Source of the DNA: Stercorarius parasiticus
Lineage: Eukaryota > Chordata > Aves > Charadriiformes > Stercorariidae
Direction of reading: 5' to 3'
NCBI GenBank assembly: GCA_013396915.1
Contig: VWZL01004340.1
Span: forward strand, 372,001 to 436,000
DNA: 64,000 nt
This document shows, in pieces, positions 1 to 12,600 of this stretch. The translations under genes were made by a program, and so were the position numbers. Positions within the stretch are counted from its first letter, which is position 1. Each line of letters begins with the position of its first letter. The notes beneath the pieces are model-generated. The model was not told where the DNA came from and ran no database searches. It saw only the letters and a program-made list of their open reading frames with translations.

Positions 1-560
1 AGCTCAGCTCTAGTACACTGCACCTACAACGTGTTAAAAAATTAGTGCTAATGCTTCCTGTACCTTTGAAAGCTTGTCCCTCAAGGACAGATTTGCCGGA
101 TGAATACAGGACCAAAGTCCATCCTTACAAGCACTACCCAGTGTAATGTGTGTTTTTGCAAATGGCAGGGGAGAGGCCATGCATCTATGCCTTGCTGGTC
201 GTAGACTCTTCCAACTGTAAATGCCAGTAGCAACCAAACTGTAAGCTTGCTCAGACCCTGTTTAAGGGATTTTACGGGGATGTCTGTCTGTTACAGAAAC
301 TGCAGTCCAGGAATCACTTTGTAGCATTCTGCATCCAAGACACCATTGTAACAATAACAAACATCTCCTTTTGAAAAAGAATTTTTCTTTTTCTTTCTTA
401 AACTATTGCTTTTATGATGGAATTTTCTGATTTCAAGAATCTACAGTGTTGAGGCAATAAGCTATAGAAAAGATTTATTACTGAGATTTAAAAAAATAGC
501 TTGGAGATAGTGAAATGTTTCACAAAAGTGTTTGCCTTATCGTTAAATTGCCTTTTGCAG
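1..560 (+). other. UROC1 intron upstream of first visible exon
   Basis: No exon matching the upstream urocanase segments (the PCRTKVAAAIMHM-like region expected just before) can be read here in any frame, so the bases before 561 are treated as intron. It has a pyrimidine/A-rich stretch around 360-410 and no other recognisable feature. Confidence 0.6.
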
Positions 561-620
561 TTTCCTCAGGAGCTTGTCACTTACGGAGGAAACGGGCAAG
601 TCTTCAGCAACTGGGCGCAG
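561..620 (+). CDS. UROC1: UROC1 first visible coding exon
   Basis: 60 nt, phase 0 to phase 0, after acceptor ttttgcag and before donor gtagga. It encodes [20 protein letters not shown]; the [11 protein letters not shown] stretch is a hallmark of urocanases. In the human 20-exon structure this would be about exon 4. Confidence 0.95.
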
Positions 621-3600
621 GTAGGACATTGCTGCTTTTGCAACTTGTTTCACAAAACCAGTTTCACCCTCCCCCACGCACGTTCTGCTTAGGCAGTTTG
701 TGATAATTCTTGGCAGTCGTTGTCTCAAAATACTCCAAAGCATCCTGTCTGGATAGAGGAATGCTCGGTTACGAACTGCATAGACAGGGAGAGCTTTATT
801 TAGTAAAGTGAGCACAGACAGCCCAACAGAAATACTAAACATAATACCGTAAACATTGTTACACATAAGCATTGTGATGTAAAGACCAGATTTTTGTCTT
901 TCTCTGATACATTTGTATATGCCTGTGTATTTTGCACAGATAATTTTAGAGTCAAAGTGAATTCTAGGAAACAAAAAAGCGTATCTTTTGCTTGCTTGTT
1001 TCTGGTACTTTTGCAACATTTTTCATGAGAAGTAGTGGAATAAAAAAAGAAAAAAAGGTTTTGATTTAAGCAAGTGCAACCCTGAGTCATTTTCCAAGCA
1101 AATCAGATTAGCTGTAAATATTTACATGCTAGCTGGCCAGATCATAGTGCCCTTTACTGTCAGGCCTAGCAACGTTATCCCTGATCTTCTGAGGATAATG
1201 GCAGGATAAAAGCCTGTCAAAAATTAGAGCTGGGATGTTTAAGGCGTGGTTGTATAATCTCTGTTCTCCTTCTCTATCCAAAAATGGCAATAAACAAACT
1301 TGCTTTAATCCAGGTACTGCAAAATGCACGTGGGAAACATTTTCATGAGATCTTTACCATCAGCAACATATTTAGACTTACATTTTGTATGAGCTCAATT
1401 TATTCTCTCAAGAAAAAGAAATGCTCTGTGTCTGAATGCTCTACAGGTGTGTGGTGGCAGGAGGAACATTTAATGAACAACCATCCTGAGTGTCTGTGGA
1501 AAGGCATGAATGTGGTTATTGTGAACACCAAAACCACATAATTCCTGCAGCCTCTGGTATGCCCCAAGGCCACAGAGTGGGGACAGGTGGAGATGTGGCA
1601 TTGAGTTTTGCATTGCAGAACAGAAATGGCACAGGTAGAAAGGTACATCACCCCGAAGGGCGGCATCACTCCCGAATGCTGGGAAGATAGTGATTTCTGA
1701 TTCTGGACCTTCCGATGCTGGACCATATTCTCACCAAAAAGGAGGGGCTGGTGGGTAATGTGAAGTTCAAGCCACTGCAGTGACTATGAAATGGTGGAGT
1801 TCAAGATCCTTAGGGCAGTGAGGAGGGTGCACAGCAAGCTCACTACCCTGGACTTCAGGAGAGCAGACTTCGGCCTCTTCAGGCATCTGCTTGGTAGAGT
1901 ACCACGGGATAAAGCCCTGTGGAGAAAGGGGCCCAAGAAAGCTGGTTAATATTCAAGGATCACCTCCTCTAAGCTCAGGAGTGATGCATCCCAACCTAGG
2001 ATGTCAGGCAAAAACACCAGGAGGCCTGCATGTATGAACAAGAAGCTCTTGGACAAACTCAAACAGAAAAAGGAAGCCTATAGAGGGTGGAAGCAAGGGC
2101 AAGTAGCTTGGGAGGAGTACAGAGAAATTGTCTGAGCAGCCAGGGATCGGGTTAGGAAACCTAAAGTCCAGATAGAATTAAATCTGGCCAGGGATGTCAA
2201 GGACAACTAGAAAAGCTTCTACAGGTACATCAGTGATAACAACATAAGAAGCACATCGGCCTGTTCGAGCAAGTCCAGAGGAGAGCCATGAAGATGAGAA
2301 CTCTCCTATGAGGACAGGCTGAGAGAGTTGACGTTGTTCAGCCTGGAGAAGAGAATACTCCGGGGAGATCTTATAGCAGCCTTCCAGTACCTAAAGGGGG
2401 CCTACAGGAAGGATGGGGAGGGGCTCTTTATCAGGGAGTTTAGTGATAAGACAAAGGGTAATGGTTTTAAACTAAAAGAGGGGAGATATAGATTAGATAT
2501 TAGGAATAAATTCTTTACTGTGAGGGTGGTGAGGCACTAGAACTTGTTGCCCAGGGAAGTTGTGGATGCCCCATTCCTGGAGATGTTCAAGGCCAGGCTG
2601 GATGGGGCTTTGAGCGACCTGGTCTGGTGGGAGGTGTCCCTGCCCAGGGCAGGGGGGTTGGAACTAGATGATCTTTAAGGTCCCTTCCAACCTAAACCAT
2701 TCTACGGTTCTGTAGCTTACACAAGCAGAAGCTGACTTAAGGAGCCAGCTTCTGCCATAAAGGATCACGTATGTACCTTGTTGTGGCTTTACCTGAATCT
2801 GGCCTCTTGCTTATTAAAAAATCCAAGCAAAACTAACATGTAAATGAAGGAGCAATTAGGGGGGAGGAATGGATTCCTCACTGTAGCATGGAACCTGGAT
2901 GTTCTTCCCAGTTTGACTGTGATTTTTCATTTGTGGCTGAGAGAAAACTCAGTTTCCTAATCTAGTAAATGGTAGTTAAGTAGAAATCTTCGGCAGCTTT
3001 TGAGGCAAAACTGTTCTGACTTTAAAAAGAAAAGTACCACGGCACTGCACACCATTTCTTTATTCTGTGCATTAATTAGTAAATGCCAGTAAACAAACGC
3101 CTGTTAACTGCATGAGTTTTGCAGCATTTCTGATGCGGGCAGTGCCAGCAGTTTATATAGTAGCCTGTATCGGACTGACATGCCTTAGGCAGATGCTGGG
3201 CTGCAAGGTGAAGTAGAAGCACTGCCAAAGTCAGAAATACTCTCTTTTTCTCTTGTTCTCATCCAGGCCAGGGCTATGACCTGCAGTTTTTTCACAGCAG
3301 AACAAACAAAACCTTTTTGTTTTTGCTTACTTAGAGTAGGAATCACATGAATGATTCGGTTATGACAGAACATTTTGTTCTGTTTGTGGCTTGAAAACAA
3401 CACGCTTTTTGGAAATCTGTCATTGCAAAGTTCCTAGTGAAAAGGTTCAGTTTGGTTGATATCATTCATGCAGACCTGTGCTTTTTTCTGAATAATTTTA
3501 AAAGAAAGAACTGCGTCCAGAGCTAACTTTACAAGCCTGCAGGCAACGGAACTGTTCTTTGAGCTGGGAAAGGCTTTTGCCTCCTTCTTCCCAGTTGTGC

Positions 3601-6600
3601 CTTTCAATGCAACAAGACCTAACTATCTTACAGTTTCTGGTTGTATTACAATGTTTTTCCTGGCCAGCTGAAGAGTTGAGAGTTCAGCTAGTTACCTGTT
3701 CTGTTCTAGAACCAGAATTTGGTTATTCAACATTTTTCATGCAACAAAACCAAAACGTAAAAAGCAAGACAGTAACTCTAGTAACTTCTTCCTGCTCAAC
3801 TTAATTTGCAGCTTGGAAATTTGCTGGGCTAGAAGGGACTGGCTTCAAATCTGTACCATTTTTAATTCAGATCAAAGACACAGAGAGGTTAAGTGTCCAT
3901 GTCAACTGATATTGCTGTCTCTTTGATCAGCAGTTCCATTTTTTTTCTCAAAACTTTCTCTGCGTTTTTTTTTTCTCTAGCTCCTCTCAGGCCTAGTTGT
4001 CACATACGAAAAGTCCTGTGGAATATAGATGGGCTTTGCCATAGACAACAATGTCTATCTATGAGTCAAATCTACAGCTTAGATGGACAAAGCCTACTTC
4101 TTGGCATACATCAAGAGTATCTGTTGAATTATGCAGACAAAGTTGAGATGCATTTATTTGTGTACTCCTGGGTGCCTCAAGGACTTTCTTCACTGTCGAT
4201 AATGAAAGCTGAATTTTTTTCTTTGAGAAGAAAAGTTATTTCATTTTTAAGTGCACATTGTATTATCAATTTGTTGAAATCATGACAAGCACCGGAAGAT
4301 GCTGAATTATCCATTTCAGGTTAGGATCAACAATATGCATGGGTATTTTAATTGCTTTATAGGGAAAATTTTGCAGTTTGGCTTTGGAAAGATTGCTAGA
4401 AAAGTGCCAGATCCAAATGGTTAACCTCAAGATAAAATTAGAACAGCTTTAAAAATGAAGCATTTCTGGGGTTTTTACTGGAGAGTTATTCTGGAACTTA
4501 CTCAGACTGTTGCTATTTGGTGATTTATGTTTCCTGCTGAGTGATGTCTCTTAATGGACTTTATTAACAGCAAAAATGTGTTGAGAGCTCTGGTTGTTAT
4601 TCCATATGTGAATATACCTCATTATCTCTATAGCTGTCTTCATACTCAAAGTTTAGTGGCTTCACAAAGAAACATAAATGTAAGACGGAAACATATTCCC
4701 TCACTTTCCTTGCTTTTCCTTTCAGTTCTGGTTGGTAATGCACTATTTGTCAGAGATGACTGAAGAGCAAACACTAGTAATGTACAGTGGACATCCTCTG
4801 GGACTCTTTCCCAGCCATAAGTATGCTCCTCGATTAATCATTACTAATGGCATGGTAGGTATTAGTATCGTTTTCTCTTTTTTCTCCTCCTTTTTTTAGT
4901 TTTCAAGTGTTTGCTGAATTGAAATATTACTTATACTGCCTGAACTTACAACAGCACATGGGAGAATCTGGGGTCCGAATTCTGCAGCGTTTATTCCAGT
5001 ACAGTCACTCTCACCTCAAGGGTGTTGGTCTGCAGTGATGGAGGGGACAACCTTCTCCTTATTAGATGACATCTGTTCTAACTGAGCTCAGTTCTTGACC
5101 AAAACAGTTCAGTTAGGCTCAGTTTGGAAGATTTAAAAGTCCTCAGTAGGCAAACAGATGACTATGCATCAGATGCTCAGACATCTGGACTGCTTTGCTT
5201 GGAATAAAAGCTGGACAAGTGAACATACTGGTTCATTGCTGGTCTTTTGAGACATTCCATATCTGTCTCTCTGCAGGCTAGTTTTGTGGCTAGAGAACTG
5301 CTTTCCTTAAAACTTGAATGGCCTCAAGTTGTGCCAGGAGAGGTTTAGATGGGGTATTAGGAAAAATTTTTACACTGAAAGGGTTATTAAGCATTGGAAC
5401 AGGCTGCCCAGGGAAGTGGTTGAGGCACCATCCCTGGAGGTATTTAAAAGGCGGGTAGGCATGGCGCTTAGAGATATAGTTTAGTGATGGTTTTTGTCAG
5501 AGTTAGGTTGATGGTTGGACTAGGTGACCTGAAAGGTCCCTTCCAACCTAGGCAATTCTATGATTCTGTGACAGTCACGCTACCAGAAAGACCAGGCATC
5601 TTTTTTCTAATACTAGAAAGCATGGACTAAACCACCTGAATTACTCTTCCTGTTTTTCACTGCTTTTCTGTGTGTGTGACATAGAGAAATGTGGGCTGTT
5701 AGAAAGGCCTCCTTACATCTCTGATTTGCTTATCTGGGATTTCTTTTGATTGTTTTCTTAGGTTATTCCCAACTATTCCACCAGAGACGAATATGAGAAG
5801 ATGTTTGCTTTGGGAGTAACAATGTAAGAAGATACCTCACTGTTAAAATAGATCAAATACTGAACTAAAATGTAATTCAGACATCAAGCAGTGGCTGGTT
5901 ACAATTTCTAATGCAGATGGATTTCAACTGTGCCGCGTAAAGTCCTAATGTTACAAAGCATTAATGCACACTGAAGTGGAATTACTTAGGAGTTTGAGTT
6001 ATGTTCAGCCACACATATAAGGATGTAATTGAGGTCTGCTAGGAATTAGCATTAGGTTTATGTGTGGGACTTGGCTGAATTACAGTCTGAAGCCTTAATC
6101 ATAACGTACTTGTAGCGCTGGCTGGTTCCACTTTGCAGTGGTTGTCTTGCAACCTACAGAAAACACAAGTTATGAAACATTCCTTTGCACTAAGAGAGAG
6201 CTTTGAAGTAGAAAGTTATCATTTTTTATATTTTTTCAATGATTACTTACCTACTTTTTATTGCTCATCTAGCTGATGAGCAGGACTATTATTCTGTTGT
6301 GTAAGATGGAGAGAATAAATTAAAACCACTGGAGAGCTGAGTGTGTACAGATAAGGAAGCTGGAAGAACAGGTATGAATAGGCAATGTCCTTTGCCACTT
6401 TGCTGGGAATCTCATAGGAATGTGGACAACCATTTTGAGCTAACAACTTCAAAGTGCCAATGTGACTTAGAAGTGCGAGTGCCAGTGAAAACCGATGGCA
6501 TAAAGATACCAACAATGTGAAAAGGGGTGTCCTTGTGTCCTAGTCACTATACTAAATGCCAGAACAATTTTACTCTCAGTGTTTTGATCCGTGCGTTTTT

Positions 6601-9600
6601 GAACTCTGTTTTAAGAGCTAAGTGATCCTCTGAAAACATGTTGGTGTGTTGCTAATGAATAAACTCAATTAAGTTGTGAATTTGATAATAGCAGTTCTTT
6701 AACAACGAATCAAAGCACAGGCATTTTTTTTGTTACACTAGAGACATATGTAGGCATGTACAGAATTCATTCCAGCCTGAGTGACGTGTGGTATAACTGT
6801 GTTCATTGCTATTGCTAGGTATGGTCAGATGACTGCAGGGAGCTACTGCTACATTGGGCCTCAGGGAATAGTCCACGGGACTGTGGTAAGAAACCGGGGA
6901 AAGGTCTATTTTTCCCTGCCTTTTGGAGGAGGGTATCTCCCACAGTGACTGGTGTGGATTGCATTGCTGTGAGAGGATATTCTGGCTACCAAAGAAATTC
7001 TCGTTGCCCTCTCCTTAAAAAGAATTAGCGTCCTTCCACTGTGTGGAAGGATGTCCATAGCATCTTATCCAGAACATAGACCTGAAGGAATCTGCAATCA
7101 AGGCCTCAGTCTGAGTTCGTATCTAGCTACAATAAGTGAAGTATGAACTGACCAAATGTGTTAAAAACACTTTCTTAGCTTGTTTTCTTAGCTGTTTAGC
7201 TCAGCTGTCTTTTGCAGCCATCCTGAATAAGCCTCTATACCCCAAGAGCAGCATGTTGGGAACCACTGATTATTCTATTTCGTGGTGAGATAAATAAATG
7301 TAATCAGGACAGATGGTTTCATAACATCACTTTGTAACATGTTTCCTTCTTAAAAGTTTAAAAGAGTTTCATGGTCCCAGTGACCCCTGAGTTTCAAGCT
7401 CTGTTTGCAAAAGGGACAGAAAATCTTTAAATTGTAGGAACTCTAGGAAAAATAGCTCCTGATAACTGCTATATTGTGCTGTGTGCAGCTGACAGTGCTC
7501 AATGCAGGCCGTCGCTACTTGAAGGCAGAAGACCTGTCCGGAAAGGTGTTTGTTACTTCTGGTCTCGGAGGGATGAGTGGGGCTCAAGCCAAGGCTGCAG
7601 TCATTGCTGGGTGCGTGGGGATCATTGCAGAGGTGAGAGCAATGCTGTTTTCATTTTGCCATTTCTCCTTCCTGTGCTGAGTCAGAACCCTCGTTCTCTT
7701 CACCTCGAGTAACCCCGGCAAGTCAAACTCAAAAAAAAAAAAAAACCAAACAAAAAAAACCAAACAAAAAAAAAAACCCAAAAAAACCTCTTTTCTAAGA
7801 TCTGTCTGTCCTTTTCATTGCTGAGCATTTTTCACTGCTATTTCACCCTCTATTTGTTCACTCACTGGATCAAACTGTAAGGATATGGACTGTATCTTCT
7901 TATGATTGCTTCACAAATAATGCAGAATGATGCTGTCAGATGAGCCCTTATCAGTGCCTGAGCTACCCTCATTTCGTGTGTGGAAGGGTGCAACATCCAC
8001 AGGTAATTCCCATGGGAACTGCAGCCTTTTAGTGACAAAAAAGTCTGTTAAAAAGGTGCTAGTTGCATTGTGATTGTTCTTCGATGCCTCTGGCACCCTT
8101 ATCAGGAGCCATGAAAGTACCTGTTAAAAATGTTGGTATGATTCACTCATCAAGGTTGGGACTAATGTGAAGCTGCTTGGTGGTGTGATTCTTTGAAGTC
8201 AAGGGGATTTTGTAAAACTGGGAATTTTAAGGTTTGCTTCGGTATGAAGATGGTGAGGATGATTACAAGCACTTACGAGAGTGCCAGTTTCTAGACAACG
8301 AAGGCAAGTTCTGCTAAGGGGGAGAAGTCCTGTAGTATCATTTTCCCTGTTCCCTGAGGCTCACCCACAGCATATATTCTTTGTAGAGAGTCTTTCATCC
8401 TGATGTAATGCTTCTCTGTTCCGAATATATTAAAATAGCCCAGCTCTTTCCTCCCATAAACAAAGAGAATCTAATAACCATCTGTGATTCAGAGACTGCT
8501 AATGTCCAAGCAATCAGTATAGTGTATCATAGGACCCACTGGATCTACAGATATCCTTAAGGTATCATATATAATGCAGAACACCAACATCATAATCTTG
8601 GTTAAGTATATGTGCCTGTGAGTTCTGACTGAAATGCATTTTCACGTAAAAAAGTAACATTAGGTTCTCCTAATACCTGCGTCTTCCAGCTATTATGCTT
8701 ATCACAGGGTTCTGTTCCGACAAATCACGTGGAAGGATGGACTACAAAAACACAGCAACAATTTTTAACAGAAAATGTTGCTCTGCAGTTCTGTGAGAAT
8801 GGTGGTGAATATCCTTAATGATATTGACTATTGAGAAACAATAAACATTTCCATGCATTTCTTCCCTCCTGACTACCTTTGAATTCAATACACTGGGGAA
8901 ATGTCCTTGGTGGAGCAGACACAGGACAAACCAAAATGGACTGAGTTTTTTTTGACTACCTGCAGTTGATGAGCTCTTGTTGCTGCTCCAGTGGAAGAGA
9001 GATTTTTGAGAAGTAAACTCCAGTGGGAGCTGACTGGAGTGGGAGTTTAGCCTTCTCAGCCAAAGTCATTTATAGAGAGAATTAGCTGGCAGACCTCTGC
9101 TGTGGGCATATTGCTGTGATGAAAAGGGTGAGAATATTGCAGTCTGACCGACAGTAATTATAATTAAACTTCAAAACATAATGGGTCAGCCTGCCCACGT
9201 GGCACGCAGTAAATGTGACCTCCCTTGGACAGCTTAGGTCTTATTCATGGAAGGTTAGAGTTTCTTCTGTTTTACAATGATGGTGCAAGAGGGTGTTTGT
9301 TAGCACATGAGTTTTGCATGTAATTGAGATCTCATCAATTACTCCCTGCAGATGAAACAAATTTATTGAATTTACTATTGAATAAATTGTCTTTATTCAG
9401 GCTTCTACTCTGTTGTCATGATCTTTCAAATGCTAGAATACAAAAGAAATATTCCAGTGAATGCGACTCACAGCAGTCCTTTGTCCTTTTCATCTCCACA
9501 GCTACAGATGATTTTGTTCAGGAGACTGAATATCGCCTGGTTTTTATCTCCTGTGAGATGATCCTTGTCGGAAATGAGTCTCAGGAGCACATGTGGACAG

Positions 9601-12600
9601 CTATATATATGTACATATTATTTATTTAAGGAACTATTTATGCAAATGACATTGATGAATTGTGCAAGAGATGTCATTTTGTCAGCCAGGGCTTCTGAAG
9701 CTCAGACAGAAGGGATTAATGGTGCAAGTCTTTTACCTCTTCTGTTTGACAGGAAGCAGATTGTAATTTTATGAAATAATTGTGTGGAGGGCCAGACTAG
9801 CTCCTCTGAGCTGCACTAAACTCTCTCGGGTTACACTGGAGGTGACGTTAGCTCATCGTTTGTGCAATTTTTTAAACTACTGAGATGCTTATCAAAAAAA
9901 ATAAGCATATTTTTGAAAGTGTGGTTCAAAGGAAGCTGGTTTTCTGGAGCATGCTAGCAAGTCTGTGAAAGACTAAGACTGTCAGAGAGGGGGCTGAAGT
10001 AAAATATGTAGGATGTGGTAACAGATTTAAATAGATCTGATCTGTGTTATGCTGAGCTTTAAATGAACCAGATTCCTCTAATTCATACAGACCATTTAAT
10101 ATCTTTCCTCCTGGGCTGATTTAAATAATTCCCAAAGAAGCTGTTCCCCATGGCACCTGACTTTATTGAATAGTTCCATTGGCAGTGACACTGATATTAT
10201 CGTAATCTGGGCTTTTGGAAGGATAGTCTTTATTACTGATGTAGGAAATGATGGAAGGTTTCTCATGCTAAGAATAATTAGGAAAGAAAAGGTTTCCTGG
10301 TGTTCAAGCGACTCCTGAATACAGGCCTTATTTAATTTACATATAAATACTTTGTTAACGAGAAATAATAGAATGAATGTGATGGGGGTGGATTATAAAG
10401 AAGTAAAAATACTTTAATGAAATGCTAGAAGATAATTACTCAGGTTATGTGTCCTTAGGCACACACACCAATGTGCGTGTTTAAATCCATTGCTACCACA
10501 GAAAATTGGCTTGAATTAATTTTGCCACTGATAGCTCATTATAAAAGTATTAACGATGTGCAAGTTTATACACTGAACCATTAATATGGAATCTGTGCCA
10601 AAGCCTCCACGGTTTGTCTATCCATTTATGCTTTCATCCAGCTGTCTCCCATGCATATACACACTGACACACACAAAAGCTGCGCGCAGAAGAGAGTACA
10701 GATTTGGGACTGGGCTTGTTTGGAGCTTCAAAGTTCAAAGAAGAGGGAATTAAAGATGTAGTTTTGTTTTGATCCATTCCATTTTTCAGAGGCATCAGCC
10801 AGCTGGGACAAGAAAATGCTTTCCTCTTTTCTTTTCCATATTTGGTTGAGATTTTCAGCCAGCAGTCACAGAACAAAAGTGAGGGTCAATTTTATTCGGC
10901 AAACCATTGCTTCACCCTGGGCAGTCTGGTAGAAATGTCTACCTGTGAGCCGATAAAAAAAAAAAAAATTCCTTAATTAAATAGAAATTTTATTTTCACA
11001 GAAAATAGCCAGATTTGAAAAATAAATTGAAAAAAATTTGGCTTTAGTTTTTTTAATGTAATCATGAAAAGAATCAATAAGAATAATTAAAATTGGCAGA
11101 AGAGTATTACCTCTTGTACAATTTTAATGATAATTTTCAGTTTGTAAAGTATTTTGGAAGTGATCAGTATCAAAAAGTATCAAAAATCTTTTTTTTTTTC
11201 TTTCTTTGAGCCTGGAATAAAAGACAAGAGAAAGTGTAAAAAAAAAAAAAATCAATGGTATAAAATAAGTATTTGAACAATTACTCCATGTTCCGAAGGC
11301 CAAGGCAGGGCTATTCCCTTTATTTGCTACTCTTTCTTGCAGGCTAATTGGAAATCTAAAGGTAAAAGTGACTGGATAAGGGAAACGGGAGTTTTATGAT
11401 CTCTGCTATATCTCTTAGGTTGATGAAGCAGCACTTTTGAAACGTCACAAGCAGGGATGGCTGATGGAAATCTCTAACAACCTGGACCATTGCATTGCTC
11501 GCCTTAGGTATGACTTGTAACATAATTCGGTGGGTTTATCTCTGCTTCCTAATCCTGGCTTTACACCTTTCTGCATTGTGCCATTTTAGCGTGCATATGG
11601 AAGGGGTTGAGAGTCACTTTCTTATTCCAGGTCTGCTTTTGAATGTGAATCCATCCTTCCAAACAGCAGCAGTCATTATTAGTGACTACCAATACTTACT
11701 GCAAGACACTACCAATCCTTCATACCATTTATATACGTTAAATGTGTCTTCATTCAGCTTCATGAATATGCATAGAGCAATTACGAATAATGTTACACTT
11801 GCATCGCTCAAGCTTTCGGAAATCGGTGATTAACAATTGCATAAAGGTTGAAAGCTCTGTTGCCTAGATGAGTGTTGGAAACTACATATAGACTTTTTTG
11901 CTGGGTTTGATTCTGTGATTTGTACGTTGCAAGATGGAATTACATGAGGTGCGTCTTCTTCAACCAATCTTTTTAATCTGTTCTAGAGATGCAAGAAAGA
12001 ATAAAATTGCTCTTAGTTTGGGTTACCATGGGAATGTGGTAGATCTATGGTAAGTAGTATATATGGATAATGGATTTATTAATGCTCTTGCTTATTAGTC
12101 AACCTGGAATTAGGTCTCAAACTTGGAAGAGAAAAGGCATTAAACCTAGTGCTGTGTTCATTATTCTAGATGCTTATAAAAAGCTGAATTGTCAAAAGAG
12201 GGGTCTTCATCCAATTCCCAGTTTCTTCCCATACACCTTTTCTTATGGAGAAGTGAATTTCTTAGGGAAATAAGTCCCTAAGATTCTTCCTTGGATGAAG
12301 AATTTATCCCTTTCCTTCTAACCTCTTGCTAATTGGATAGCAAGAAAATGTCTTTGACTTCAGTGAAGAATAGAAGTATTGAGGTATTGATTGAATAAAA
12401 ATAATCAGATGATGCATAGAAATTCTGGCACTCTCGAGGCTTTACCCAATGGTAAATCTTGCTGTCACACCATACACTGAAGGCTCAGACTGACCAATAA
12501 GACTGGTATGTCATACTGGTGTCTGACTTACCTACCAGCATTTCTGAACAGGTAAACATGAAGTATAAAAGTTGCACCTAAACCTTCATCGCCATCATTT

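Noticed and set aside
3893..4285. 130-codon plus-strand frame in the second visible UROC1 region
   Set aside because: Hydrophobic but unstructured chance frame inside an intron; no homology recognised, and it is not in phase with a splice pair that urocanase would need.
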